From Dehalococcoidia bacterium (GTDB taxonomy: Bacteria; Chloroflexota; Dehalococcoidia; GIF9; AB-539-J10), in NCBI GenBank assembly GCA_030606765.1, contig JAUWFX010000005.1:1-38953 (forward strand): a stretch of DNA of 38,953 bases, in the 5' to 3' direction. A model generated the notes under the pieces. The model saw nothing but the letters and a program-made list of their open reading frames with translations, ran no database searches and was not told the origin of the DNA. Numbering within the stretch: the stretch's first letter is position 1; each line of letters starts with the position of its first letter. Below are positions 7,876-15,444 of this stretch, piece after piece. The position numbers and the translations under genes are program-made.

Positions 7876-9165
7876 ATGGAAGTTGTCGTAATAGGCATTG
7901 GGCGGATTGGCGCAGTCGCAGTCTGCTGTCTGGCAGATGCAGGTCACAGAGTGACCGGCATTGAAATCAATACCAACAACCTAGAACTGATGAGTTCGGG
8001 GATAGTTCCTTATCATGAGCCAGGGCTCGAACGGTTGCTTAAGCGTGGGCTACAAGCTGGTAACCTGAAATTAGTAGCGGTCTTGCCTGGCTCGTTGAAA
8101 GCCGATATTGTAATGATAGCTGTTAATACGCCCGCAATGCCGGATGGTAGTTGTGACCTTTCATACGTATATACCGCTGTGGCACAGGTGAGAGATGCGC
8201 TAGATGGTCCGACCATAATGGTGATGAAAAGCACTGTCCCGCCGGGAACAAGTGTCAGACTCATCAAGGACTATTTGCAGGAGACGCAAATCACCTATGT
8301 CTCCAACCCCGAATTCTTGCGCGGCGGGCGAGGTGTCTATGACTGGTATCACCCTGACCGTATTGTGGTTGGAACTGACGACAATCGGGCAGTCGATAAG
8401 CTGCGTCTTATGTACACCGGAATCGAAGCGCCCGTGCTGGTAACGGACATAACCTCCGCGGAGATGATTAAATACGCATCGAACACTTTCCTTGCTACCA
8501 AAATCTCTTTCATCAACGAGATTGCCAACATTTGCGAAGCCATGGGGGCTAACATCGACGATGTTGCCAGAGGCATGGGACTTGACCCGCGCATCGGCCC
8601 GGCGTTTTTGCAGGCGGGATTAGGATACGGAGGGCACTGCCTGCCCAAGGATGCCGCAGCCCTGAATTCCCTGGCTTCAAGCAAGGGCTACGACTTCAAA
8701 GTTCTCAGGGCCGCCATGGAAGCCAATGCCAGACAGCGAGTCCTCGTAGTAAACAAGCTCAAGCAGCTCCTGGGTTCTCTCAAGGGCAAAGAGGTTGCCC
8801 TGCTCGGTTTAGCCTTCAAGCCCGGCACGAATGATGCTAGCGAAGCCCCGTCTCTGGACATTGCGCGCCTGCTTATCGCCGAAGGGGCTAAGCTACGGCC
8901 TTATGACCCGGCGGCTATAGAAAGTGCCAGATCGCTGCTGCCTGACGGCGTAGTCTTCGCTAAAGATGTCTATTCGGCAGTGGCTGGCGCCTGTGCCATA
9001 GTCCTGGCTACCGAGTGGCCTGAGTTCATTGAAGCCGATTGGAACAGAATCAAAGAAGCCATGGTCAAGCCGTATGCTATTGTTGACGGTCGCAATGCTT
9101 TGCCCGCCGAGAAACTAATTGACATTGGCTTCAAGTATTTTGGAGTAGGCAGGAAGTTTGCCTGA
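7876..9165 (+). CDS. UDP-glucose/UDP-sugar 6-dehydrogenase family protein
   Basis: The enzyme oxidises the C6 hydroxyl of a nucleotide sugar to a carboxylate with two NAD+, giving UDP-glucuronate or a related UDP-uronic acid. The 429 residues fit the family. VIGIGRIGAVAVCCLADAGH (5-24) is the NAD-binding Rossmann loop, NPEFLRGGRG lies near 144, NTFLATKISF carries Lys209, and GLGYGGHCLPKD carries the catalytic Cys255. GLAFKPGTNDASEAPS begins the C-terminal domain; the usual Arg of the D-x-R-E-x-P stretch is Ser here. GLDPRIGPAFLQAGLGYGG is closer to UDP-glucose dehydrogenase than to GDP-mannose dehydrogenase. The gene has its own promoter candidate and lies between two copies of the wzt 3' end, so it looks like an inserted or retained cassette. 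Confidence 0.87.
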   Translation: MEVVVIGIGRIGAVAVCCLADAGHRVTGIEINTNNLELMSSGIVPYHEPGLERLLKRGLQAGNLKLVAVLPGSLKADIVMIAVNTPAMPDGSCDLSYVYTAVAQVRDALDGPTIMVMKSTVPPGTSVRLIKDYLQETQITYVSNPEFLRGGRGVYDWYHPDRIVVGTDDNRAVDKLRLMYTGIEAPVLVTDITSAEMIKYASNTFLATKISFINEIANICEAMGANIDDVARGMGLDPRIGPAFLQAGLGYGGHCLPKDAAALNSLASSKGYDFKVLRAAMEANARQRVLVVNKLKQLLGSLKGKEVALLGLAFKPGTNDASEAPSLDIARLLIAEGAKLRPYDPAAIESARSLLPDGVVFAKDVYSAVAGACAIVLATEWPEFIEADWNRIKEAMVKPYAIVDGRNALPAEKLIDIGFKYFGVGRKFA

Positions 9166-9187
9166 ACGGCCGTGCTGATGAAGATTC

Positions 9188-9298
9188 ATGCGCCAGCGGT
9201 CAGTGCTGTTGGACGAGGGCCGGATTGTTACCATGGGTGATACAGAAAAGGTAATAAACGACTATTTGGCACTCTCACAGAGAGGCACCCCACACTGA
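9188..9298 (+). pseudogene. Remnant of a second Wzt-like ATPase gene (3' end only)
   Basis: In frame this encodes about 36 residues matching the last residues of the Wzt-like protein at 6999-7745 (shared block IVTMGDTEKVINDY and the final GTPH). The aligned 105 bases differ at about 16 positions, and similarity continues roughly 20 bases past the stop codon (7746-7768 with 9299-9321). Several differences are silent or conservative, so the copy probably derives from a functional paralogue rather than a fresh duplication. No Walker motifs are left and it cannot be functional. Confidence 0.8.
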
Positions 9299-9431
9299 AC
9301 ATGCAGCGCGGGGCTTCAGTTAGGAAAAGGGAGGTTCGGGAGACGGACTGTTTGGATTCTGCATTTGAAGGCACCTATCCTTCGGAAGCAAATGAAGAAT
9401 ACAGATCTCTCTATATTGAGGCCAGAAAATA

Positions 9432-10328
9432 ATGCAAATTGTTCGTCTCATTAAAGCCTTTTGTAAAAACCCTGACAAGCTCCGCGCGCGCCAGATTCTT
9501 TCACATAGCAAGCTGATCTTGTTCAACATTGCAAGAGCTGTAGTTCCCGAAGGAGCAAAAAGATTCTATGCCTCCGTGAAAAATGTCAAGCAGGATCGCC
9601 GCTACTATTGCCCTGTATGTAAAGCTCGCCTGTCACATTTTAATCCGGCACCTGTGTGGTATCTAAAGAAACTCGATAGGCATGGTTTTGTTCATTCGAT
9701 ATTCACCTTTGAAACGCTTAATCTATTTGATTATGAATGTCCGTCTTGCAGCGCACCAGATAGGGACAGATTGTATGCGTTATATCTTGGGCAAAAACTC
9801 GCAACCATGGATGGCACCAAAAAATACGAATTTCGCGACTTTGGCCCCCATGCAGCCCTATCAGAAGCTATTAGAAGCTATCCATTTCTAAATTATCGCA
9901 GTGCTGATTTATTTAAAGACGGCGTCGACGACAAGGTCGATGTCATGAATATGCCAATATATGAAGATGATTCGATAGATATTTTCATATGCTCTCACGT
10001 ATTAGAGCATGTTGAAGATGATAGAAAGGCGATAGCAGAACTGTACAGGATACTTAAGCCAGGTGGTTGGGGAATTGTCATGGTCCCCATCGTGCTTACC
10101 TTATCAGAAATCCATGAAGACCCATCTATAAAAACTGAAGAGGAGAGATGTAAATACTTTGGGCAAGCTAGTCATGTTAGAATGTATTCCAAACAAGGTT
10201 TTGTACAAAGATTGGAGCGCAGTGGCTTCAAGGTGAATCAATTCGGGATTAGCTATTTCGGTGCTGAGATTTTTGAGAAATGCGGTATCCACCATCGCTC
10301 GGTTCTCTACGTCGCAGAAAAAACCTGA
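9432..10328 (+). CDS. Class I SAM-dependent methyltransferase with N-terminal zinc ribbon
   Basis: The 298-residue protein has a Cys-rich segment near 57-115 (YYCPVCKARL and YECPSCSAPDRDR, two CxxC pairs that could bind zinc). A methyltransferase fold follows: SADLFKD, the strongly conserved ICSHVLEHVEDDRKAI and ELYRILKPGGWGIVMVPI. The glycine-rich SAM loop is degenerate (RDFGPHAALSEA), as in many members of this Methyltransf_11-like group. It probably methylates a sugar of the glycan, but substrate and position are unknown. The ATG at 9432 follows GAGGCCAGAAAATA with a weak Shine-Dalgarno. Its neighbours upstream are the wzt remnant and unrecognised non-coding DNA. Base composition from here to about 15.4 kb looks richer in A+T than the exporter region. 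Confidence 0.78.
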   Translation: MQIVRLIKAFCKNPDKLRARQILSHSKLILFNIARAVVPEGAKRFYASVKNVKQDRRYYCPVCKARLSHFNPAPVWYLKKLDRHGFVHSIFTFETLNLFDYECPSCSAPDRDRLYALYLGQKLATMDGTKKYEFRDFGPHAALSEAIRSYPFLNYRSADLFKDGVDDKVDVMNMPIYEDDSIDIFICSHVLEHVEDDRKAIAELYRILKPGGWGIVMVPIVLTLSEIHEDPSIKTEEERCKYFGQASHVRMYSKQGFVQRLERSGFKVNQFGISYFGAEIFEKCGIHHRSVLYVAEKT

Positions 10329-10550
10329 CAAACTCCTTAGCATCCCCAAAAAGGTGTCGCAAAGATGAGCAAAGCCTTCAGCCATGGAAACCGGATTCTT
10401 CCGCGTATTAAACTGCTTGAAAGTGAAATCAACATGTGATTAAAATAAGCTTAAGGTCTGTCAGGTACGATATCAACGCCTAAAAATATAGAGAGCCTAC
10501 CGATTAGAATTCGTGTAGGAGGACAAAGGACGTTGGTCTCAGGATAGGCT

Positions 10551-10579
10551 TTGTTAATAAAATCGTTGCGAAATATTAT
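10551..10579 (+). promoter_or_regulatory. Promoter candidate for the acyltransferase gene
   Basis: TTGTTA (10551-10556) and TATTAT (10574-10579) are 17 bases apart. The predicted start is near 10586, followed by the AGGAGG ribosome-binding site at 10595-10600. Nothing else was recognised in the 280-base gap upstream of this gene. Confidence 0.45.
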
Positions 10580-10608
10580 TTAGAGAGAAGACACAGGAGG
10601 ATTTAGAA

Positions 10609-11151
10609 ATGGTGCGTTTGGAATTCAAGAAAATGGGCAAAAATGTGAGAATATATCCGCTGACCAAAATCCTGAACCCAGAGATGATTTCAATCGGTGA
10701 TAATGTAATCATCGACGACTTCGTCTTCTTGGATGGCAAACAGGAAACAAAAATCGGCAATCACGTTCATATTGCATCTTTTTGCAGTATTACCGGAGGA
10801 GGCAGGTTTGTTCTGGAAGATTTTTCGGGCGTGTCCTCAGGTTGCAGAATTCTTACTGGCAGTGATGATTTCTCGGGCTCATCGTTAACGGGGCCAACAA
10901 TCCCTGCTAAATTTAGGAACGTGACCAGATCATTTGTTGTAATCAAAAAACATGTGATTTTGGGAGTCAATGTGGTGGTCCTACCAGGAGTGACAATTGG
11001 AGAAGGGGCAGCTATCGGAGCTTGTAGCCTTGTAACTGAGGACGTTGAACCCTGGACGATAAATATAGGAAGCCCCATGACAGTGCTCAGAAAACGTCCG
11101 AAAGAAAAGGTATTGGAAATGGAGAAGAGGCTTTCTGAAGAATACAAATAG
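10609..11151 (+). CDS. Hexapeptide-repeat acyltransferase (WbbJ-like)
   Basis: The 180-residue protein is a left-handed beta-helix acyltransferase of the O-acetyl/N-acetyltransferase type, active as a trimer in the cytoplasm. Imperfect [LIV]-G-x4 repeats are visible: ISIGDNVIIDDFVFLDGK, TKIGNHVHIASFCSITGGG, and VILGVNVVVLPGVTIGEGAAIGA, then the typical TINIGSPMTVLRKRPKE end. The family's catalytic histidine may be in NHVHIAS. AGGAGG eight bases upstream gives a strong start. The next gene is a VioA-like aminotransferase, so N-acylation of an amino sugar made by that enzyme is a reasonable role, as is O-acetylation of the chain. The gap to the aminotransferase is 173 bases. Confidence 0.85.
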   Translation: MVRLEFKKMGKNVRIYPLTKILNPEMISIGDNVIIDDFVFLDGKQETKIGNHVHIASFCSITGGGRFVLEDFSGVSSGCRILTGSDDFSGSSLTGPTIPAKFRNVTRSFVVIKKHVILGVNVVVLPGVTIGEGAAIGACSLVTEDVEPWTINIGSPMTVLRKRPKEKVLEMEKRLSEEYK

Positions 11152-11324
11152 CAATCTGTTCAAAGACATCCTACCCATTGGTGGTTCTGAGAAGCCTTTA
11201 AAAAATTAGATTTGTAAGAATGGGAAAAACTCCTATAAATTGTATCATTGATCAAAACATACAAAAGCTTTATTGCTCGAGGGATAGAAGTGATATTAAG
11301 TCTTTCTGTTGGAGGGACTAATTG

Positions 11325-12449
11325 ATGCAACCATTTGACGAGCCCATTTATGTAACCCGCCCACTGCTTCCGGACTTAAAGGAAGTGTACCACGAACTGG
11401 AAAAAATTTGGGCATCCAAATGGCTTACAAATAACGGGCCTGAGCATCAAATATTCGAAGAGAAACTCCGCCGGCGGTTAAAGGTCCCTAATGTTTCTTT
11501 ATTTAACAATGGGACCATAGCGTTACTGGTTGCAGTTAATAGTTTGAGGTTAAAAGGCGAAGTAATAACAACGCCATTTACCTTTCCCGCCACGCCACAC
11601 GCATTATTTTGGAACGGTATAACTCCCGTTTTTTGTGATATCAATGAGAAGTCAATGACTATTAACCCGGATAAAATTGAACAAATGATCACCCCCCAGA
11701 CTACAGCAATCCTGGGAGTTCATATTTTTGGTACACCTTGCCATATTGAAAAGATTCAGGAAATCGCTAACCGCCACGGGTTAAAAGTCATTTACGACGC
11801 TGCACATGCATTTGATACTGAGGTCGATGGTACCGGCATTGGCAATTTCGGAGATATATCTATGTTCAGCTTTCATGCCACAAAATTGTTCCATACGGCA
11901 GAAGGTGGCGCTCTCACCTGTAAAGACACGGACTTGAAGCGGAGCATAGACCTTCTAAAGAATTTTGGCATTAAGAATGAGGATGAAGTAGTGATGACCG
12001 GCATCAATGGTAAGATGAATGAAATACAAGCGGCATTAGGGCTGATTAACTTGAGATATCTTGAAGCCGAGAGAGAGAAAAGAAAGCGGATTATTGACAC
12101 CTATACACACTGCTTGCGTGATATTGAGGGAATCAACTTGAATGCACTCTCCAAAAATGTTAAAAACAGCTATCAATATGGTGCCATCCGAATTGAGCAG
12201 GAGAGATTCGGCATCTCAAGAGACGAAGTCTGCAAAAGGTTGAGGGAATACAACATATATGCTCGGAAATATTTTTATCCATTATGCAGTGACTATCCCT
12301 GTTACAAAAATCTTCCTTCTGCCGACCCAGCTAATTTACCTGTGGCGAAAAAGGTGGTCGATGAAGTCCTGTGTCTTCCATTGTACGGCGAGCTGGCTAT
12401 TGCTTCAGTAGAAAAAATCTGCGAAATAATAAGGAGCTTTAGGAGATAA
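11325..12449 (+). CDS. DegT/DnrJ/EryC1/StrS sugar aminotransferase, VioA-like
   Basis: This PLP enzyme transfers an amino group from glutamate or glutamine to a 4-keto (or 3-keto) nucleotide sugar. Of 374 residues, Lys187 in FSFHATKLFHTAEGG is the PLP lysine and Asp158 in IYDAAHAFD binds the ring nitrogen. GEVITTPFTFPATPHALFWN and INGKMNEIQAALGLINL are further family marks. YARKYFYPLCSDYPCYKNLP and SADPANLPVAKKV are close to my recollection of VioA, dTDP-4-amino-4,6-dideoxy-D-glucose transaminase. The VioA substrate, dTDP-4-keto-6-deoxyglucose, is the product of RmlB, which is encoded in this window. GGAGGG at 11311-11316 sets ATG 11325, not the TTG three bases earlier. Confidence 0.87.
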   Translation: MQPFDEPIYVTRPLLPDLKEVYHELEKIWASKWLTNNGPEHQIFEEKLRRRLKVPNVSLFNNGTIALLVAVNSLRLKGEVITTPFTFPATPHALFWNGITPVFCDINEKSMTINPDKIEQMITPQTTAILGVHIFGTPCHIEKIQEIANRHGLKVIYDAAHAFDTEVDGTGIGNFGDISMFSFHATKLFHTAEGGALTCKDTDLKRSIDLLKNFGIKNEDEVVMTGINGKMNEIQAALGLINLRYLEAEREKRKRIIDTYTHCLRDIEGINLNALSKNVKNSYQYGAIRIEQERFGISRDEVCKRLREYNIYARKYFYPLCSDYPCYKNLPSADPANLPVAKKVVDEVLCLPLYGELAIASVEKICEIIRSFRR

Positions 12450-12453
12450 TCTT

Positions 12454-12594
12454 ATGCCCAGGGTCAGTGTTGTTATAGCTTCATACAACCACGAAAAATA
12501 TGTGAGGGAATGTATTCAAAGCGTGTTAGACCAGACATATCAGTACTTCGAAGCTGAGGAAATCAGAGAACGCCTCCGGGGAGGACTTACTTGA
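12454..12594 (+). pseudogene. Truncated family 2 glycosyltransferase (N-terminal remnant)
   Basis: The 46-residue frame opens with PRVSVVIASYNHEKYVREC and continues to SVLDQTYQ, the unmistakable first beta-alpha unit of a GT2. It then turns into unrelated residues and stops. VDDGS and DxD motifs are missing. It starts five bases after the aminotransferase stop and its TGA overlaps the TTG start of the next gene, so it may still be translated and couple the two genes. The break lies near 12545, a recombination junction. Confidence 0.8.
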
Positions 12595-13853
12595 GAGAAG
12601 CTGGACCCGCAGTGCTAATCGGCCCGCTCGGTACAATTTGGCTCAAGGAGCTTGCATCTCGCTGGCGGTCCAGAGGTATCCCGACGGTCGCCGTGACGTA
12701 CAGATGGAGTGGTGGGCGTAGCTTGCCTGATGGGACGCCAGTCTTGTCCAGCTTCGAGCATGAGTCTAACTGGAACAAGAAGCAGTTAAGCGCCTTGAAT
12801 TTGTCCCTTCGACAAATTGAAAGGGTAGCTCATGTAGTGGAAAAGAAAAGATACTCGAGAGTGATGGTGCCTGCCGGGCGGAATGATTACATCTCTGTGG
12901 CAGAACCAATTGTTTCTGGCATCAGTATCTCGCGGCTTGTACGCAGCCTCAAGCCACGGTTCGTATACGGGCACGAAGTATCCACATATGGTTTGGCCAC
13001 AGCCCTGTGCCGTGGTTTTCCTAGAGTCTTGCAGCCCTGGGGTGGGGATATCCACGAGCGTGCAGATGCATCTTCTCTCATAAATGCAATCGTCAAGTAC
13101 TCGCTACGGCACGTTGACCTCGTGTGTTCAGGTTCGATAACTGCTGTAAGATACGTTATTGACCACTTCGGGGTCTCACCCAACCGTGCGCATGTTGCTT
13201 CATGGGGAGTTGACCGTCGCATGTTTTATAGAGCTGATGATGAAAAGCGCCAAACAATTTTCGCGAAGTATGGTATCGACCCTACAGCCATGATTTTTAT
13301 GAATGCACGTCGATTCAGGCCGCCTTGGGGATGTGATATCATCCTGAATGCTTTCATCCGTTTCGCCAGCGAATGGCCCCCGTCTCATTTCGTTCTGCTG
13401 GGCGGAGCAAACTCGGAGCCATACGTCCTTGAAGCTCGCAAACGGCTTGTTGGGACTCCATTGGAGAAAAGGTTCACTTTTTTTGACGGAGAAATCCCGC
13501 TGGCTGATTGCGCAGAATTGATGTCAGTCGCAGATGTTTTCACATCTGTGGTCCGAAAACAGGATATAGGTTCCTGGGGAGTCGTCCAAGCTGCTGCTGC
13601 AGGAGGTGCACCAATCCTGAGTGACCACAGCGAATATCGAGAAATGGTACGCCTAGGGTTCAAAGCCCTGTTTGTAGATATAAACAATGAGGATACGCTA
13701 ATAACAGCCATGCGTACCTGTGCAAAGGATGAGGGTCTGCGCCGTTTTACCGCGGACTGCAACCAGCAATACATATCGCGATATGAGGATTACGAGCGCC
13801 AGATGACGAAACTCTTGGAATTGATAGACCAAGCAAGCCGCCGGACTTTGTGA
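12591..13853 (+). CDS. GT-B fold glycosyltransferase (GT4-like)
   Basis: The 420-residue protein has two Rossmann-like halves. The N-terminal half (about 1-200) includes VYGHEVSTYGLATALCR and LQPWGGDIHERADASS. The C-terminal half has MNARRFRPPWGCDIILNAF (sugar-donor domain start), HFVLLGGA, EIPLADCAELMSVADVFTS and SWGVVQAAAAGGAPILSDHSEYREM, which occupies the place of the EX7E region of GT4 enzymes. It is likely a retaining transferase that uses a nucleotide sugar. The start is an unusual TTG, supported by GGGGAGGA at 12578-12585, five bases upstream; no ATG fits the fold better. The acceptor and donor are unknown. It follows directly on the GT2 remnant. Confidence 0.78.
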   Translation: MREAGPAVLIGPLGTIWLKELASRWRSRGIPTVAVTYRWSGGRSLPDGTPVLSSFEHESNWNKKQLSALNLSLRQIERVAHVVEKKRYSRVMVPAGRNDYISVAEPIVSGISISRLVRSLKPRFVYGHEVSTYGLATALCRGFPRVLQPWGGDIHERADASSLINAIVKYSLRHVDLVCSGSITAVRYVIDHFGVSPNRAHVASWGVDRRMFYRADDEKRQTIFAKYGIDPTAMIFMNARRFRPPWGCDIILNAFIRFASEWPPSHFVLLGGANSEPYVLEARKRLVGTPLEKRFTFFDGEIPLADCAELMSVADVFTSVVRKQDIGSWGVVQAAAAGGAPILSDHSEYREMVRLGFKALFVDINNEDTLITAMRTCAKDEGLRRFTADCNQQYISRYEDYERQMTKLLELIDQASRRTL

Positions 13854-13976
13854 TACGCCTATCGATATTCGGTTTAGGTGAATTTAAATAATAGGCAAAC
13901 GAGGACTATCGGTCGCTTTACTGCGAGTGCCAGAAAATAATACAAGTGGACACCTAATAACTGGAAAGGGCATCCC

Positions 13977-15167
13977 ATGTTTACTTTGTTTAAGAGACGA
14001 AAGAAAATAATTTATCATGCAGGAGCATGGGAGGGAAATTTTGGTGACAGTATTATTCACAAATCTATTCAAGGTAGTTTATCGCAACATTCCAAATACA
14101 AGATAGAATTTTGCAACATAAACTGTCAGCAAACTGAGTTTGCTAAAGACCTAATAGAAGAAATAAACAGGGAGGGCGACTTATTAGTTGTCGGAGGAGG
14201 TGGCTTGATATTCTATCGCCCACAGGATAACTCTAAATCGGGATGGCAGTGGAACATTGATATCGCTCTAATAGATACGATTAAAGTGCCTTTTGTAGTT
14301 TATGGAATCGGCTACAACCAGTTTGAATACGATAGTTCAGACTTTATTCCTGTTACAGACTCCCATCTACAGAAAACTGTTAAATTATCGACCTTATTCT
14401 CTGTCAGAGATACCGGAACAAAACGCGAGCTGATTAGCAGAGGATGTGACGAAAATAAGATAGAAGTTATACCCGATAGCGGGATGTTTCTTCCAGCCGA
14501 GAACATTAAGGTGCCGGGACTGAGACATGACAAGCTCAGGGTCGGTATAAACTGGGCATCGGACAGGGAAAACCAAGCCTTTCCAGAGCCCTGGGCAGAG
14601 AACAGGGAGCACTTTATCAAGAACTTAGCAGAACTTTGCCGCCATCTTATCAATGAACGCAATGCACAGATTTTCTATATAGGACACATGGGAAGGAATT
14701 TTGACAAAAGGATAATAGACAGCCTCAGGGAGCAGCTCGGCGGAAATCTAATTGTTATAGAAGAGGTTCTTTCATCTCTCTTCCCTGCTAACTATGAAAA
14801 GGCGGAAAAATTAGTTGGCGTCTACAGACAGATGGACATTGTCCTTGGCATGAGGGGACATGCCAACATAGTACCATTCGGCCAGCATGTCCCATTCATC
14901 CCCTTCGGCAGCCACAGAAAAAACAGGTACCTGCTGGAAGATATCGGCGAGAGTCGATATTATATTGATGTAAGGAAGCCTGAGCTATGTACTAAAGAAC
15001 GGATGGTATCCCTTGTAGAAGAACTGCTTAACGAAAGAAATGGCTACATGGAAAGACATGAGAGAGTGTACGTAGTAATGCGAGGAAAGTTCGACTCCTT
15101 CAATGGAAGAATTCTATCTCTCTTAGATAAAGAAGTGGCACGTTCTAGAACATCTTTGGAACCTTGA
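13977..15167 (+). CDS. Polysaccharide pyruvyl transferase family protein
   Basis: The 396-residue protein belongs to the PS_pyruv_trans family (CsaB/WcaK-like), which adds a pyruvate ketal from PEP to a sugar and gives the glycan a negative charge. Visible are IIYHAGAWEGNFGDSIIHKSI near the start (the N-F-G-D motif), DLLVVGGGGLIFYRPQ, LFSVRDTGTKRELISRGC, EVIPDSGMF, and VLGMRGHANIVPFGQHVPFI (the conserved R-G-H). In cell-wall systems such ketals can anchor SLH-domain proteins. The last residues (after about LLDKEVA) are read out of frame from a methyltransferase remnant that begins near 15139, so the native C-terminus may have been replaced. The 123-base gap upstream shows no clear promoter, and the ribosome-binding site GGAAAGGG (13961-13968) is moderate. 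Confidence 0.85.
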   Translation: MFTLFKRRKKIIYHAGAWEGNFGDSIIHKSIQGSLSQHSKYKIEFCNINCQQTEFAKDLIEEINREGDLLVVGGGGLIFYRPQDNSKSGWQWNIDIALIDTIKVPFVVYGIGYNQFEYDSSDFIPVTDSHLQKTVKLSTLFSVRDTGTKRELISRGCDENKIEVIPDSGMFLPAENIKVPGLRHDKLRVGINWASDRENQAFPEPWAENREHFIKNLAELCRHLINERNAQIFYIGHMGRNFDKRIIDSLREQLGGNLIVIEEVLSSLFPANYEKAEKLVGVYRQMDIVLGMRGHANIVPFGQHVPFIPFGSHRKNRYLLEDIGESRYYIDVRKPELCTKERMVSLVEELLNERNGYMERHERVYVVMRGKFDSFNGRILSLLDKEVARSRTSLEP

Positions 15168-15405
15168 TAAAGCTCTCTCTGTCGTAAGACGGCTCCTCAA
15201 GGACACAGGTAAACTCTCTGTCGAGGTCCCCCTGATATTCGACATTAAGAAGCCGCCCAAAGATAAAGTTACTTTCCAGATAGCCCACAACTTCTATTTT
15301 ACAGGGAAAAGCCTTCATAAAGTGCTTGGAATGGCTGGGTTTAACGTGCTAACATCCGAAGTTACCCCAATGAACTTTTTTATACTAGGTTGTAGAAGGA
15401 TATAG
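15139..15405 (+). pseudogene. C-terminal remnant of a SAM-dependent methyltransferase
   Basis: Read in the frame of CAC at 15139, this gives HVLEHLWNLDKALSVVRR, then LLKDTGKLSVEVPLIFDI, AHNFYFTGKSLHKVLGMAGF and a stop at 15403-15405. This is the second half of a Methyltransf_11-type protein (motif HVLEHL, 'RRxLK', 'EVP', 'HNFYFT'). The SAM-binding half is absent. It overlaps the last 29 bases of the pyruvyltransferase gene in another frame. It explains most of the 277-base gap before the next gene. Confidence 0.8.
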
Positions 15406-15410
15406 GCTAA

Positions 15411-15419
15411 TGATATATT
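15411..15419 (+). promoter_or_regulatory. Extended -10 promoter candidate for the nonulosonic acid operon
   Basis: TGATATATT (TGn plus a near-consensus -10) ends 25 bases before the ATG at 15445, with no good -35. It is one base different from the nonamer upstream of glmS and rmlA. Confidence 0.3.
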
Positions 15420-15444
15420 ACATTGACAACAAGTATAAGAATCT

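Noticed and set aside
10365..10439. 24-codon frame after the methyltransferase at 9432
   Set aside because: It is too short, with no ribosome-binding site or similarity that I can see.
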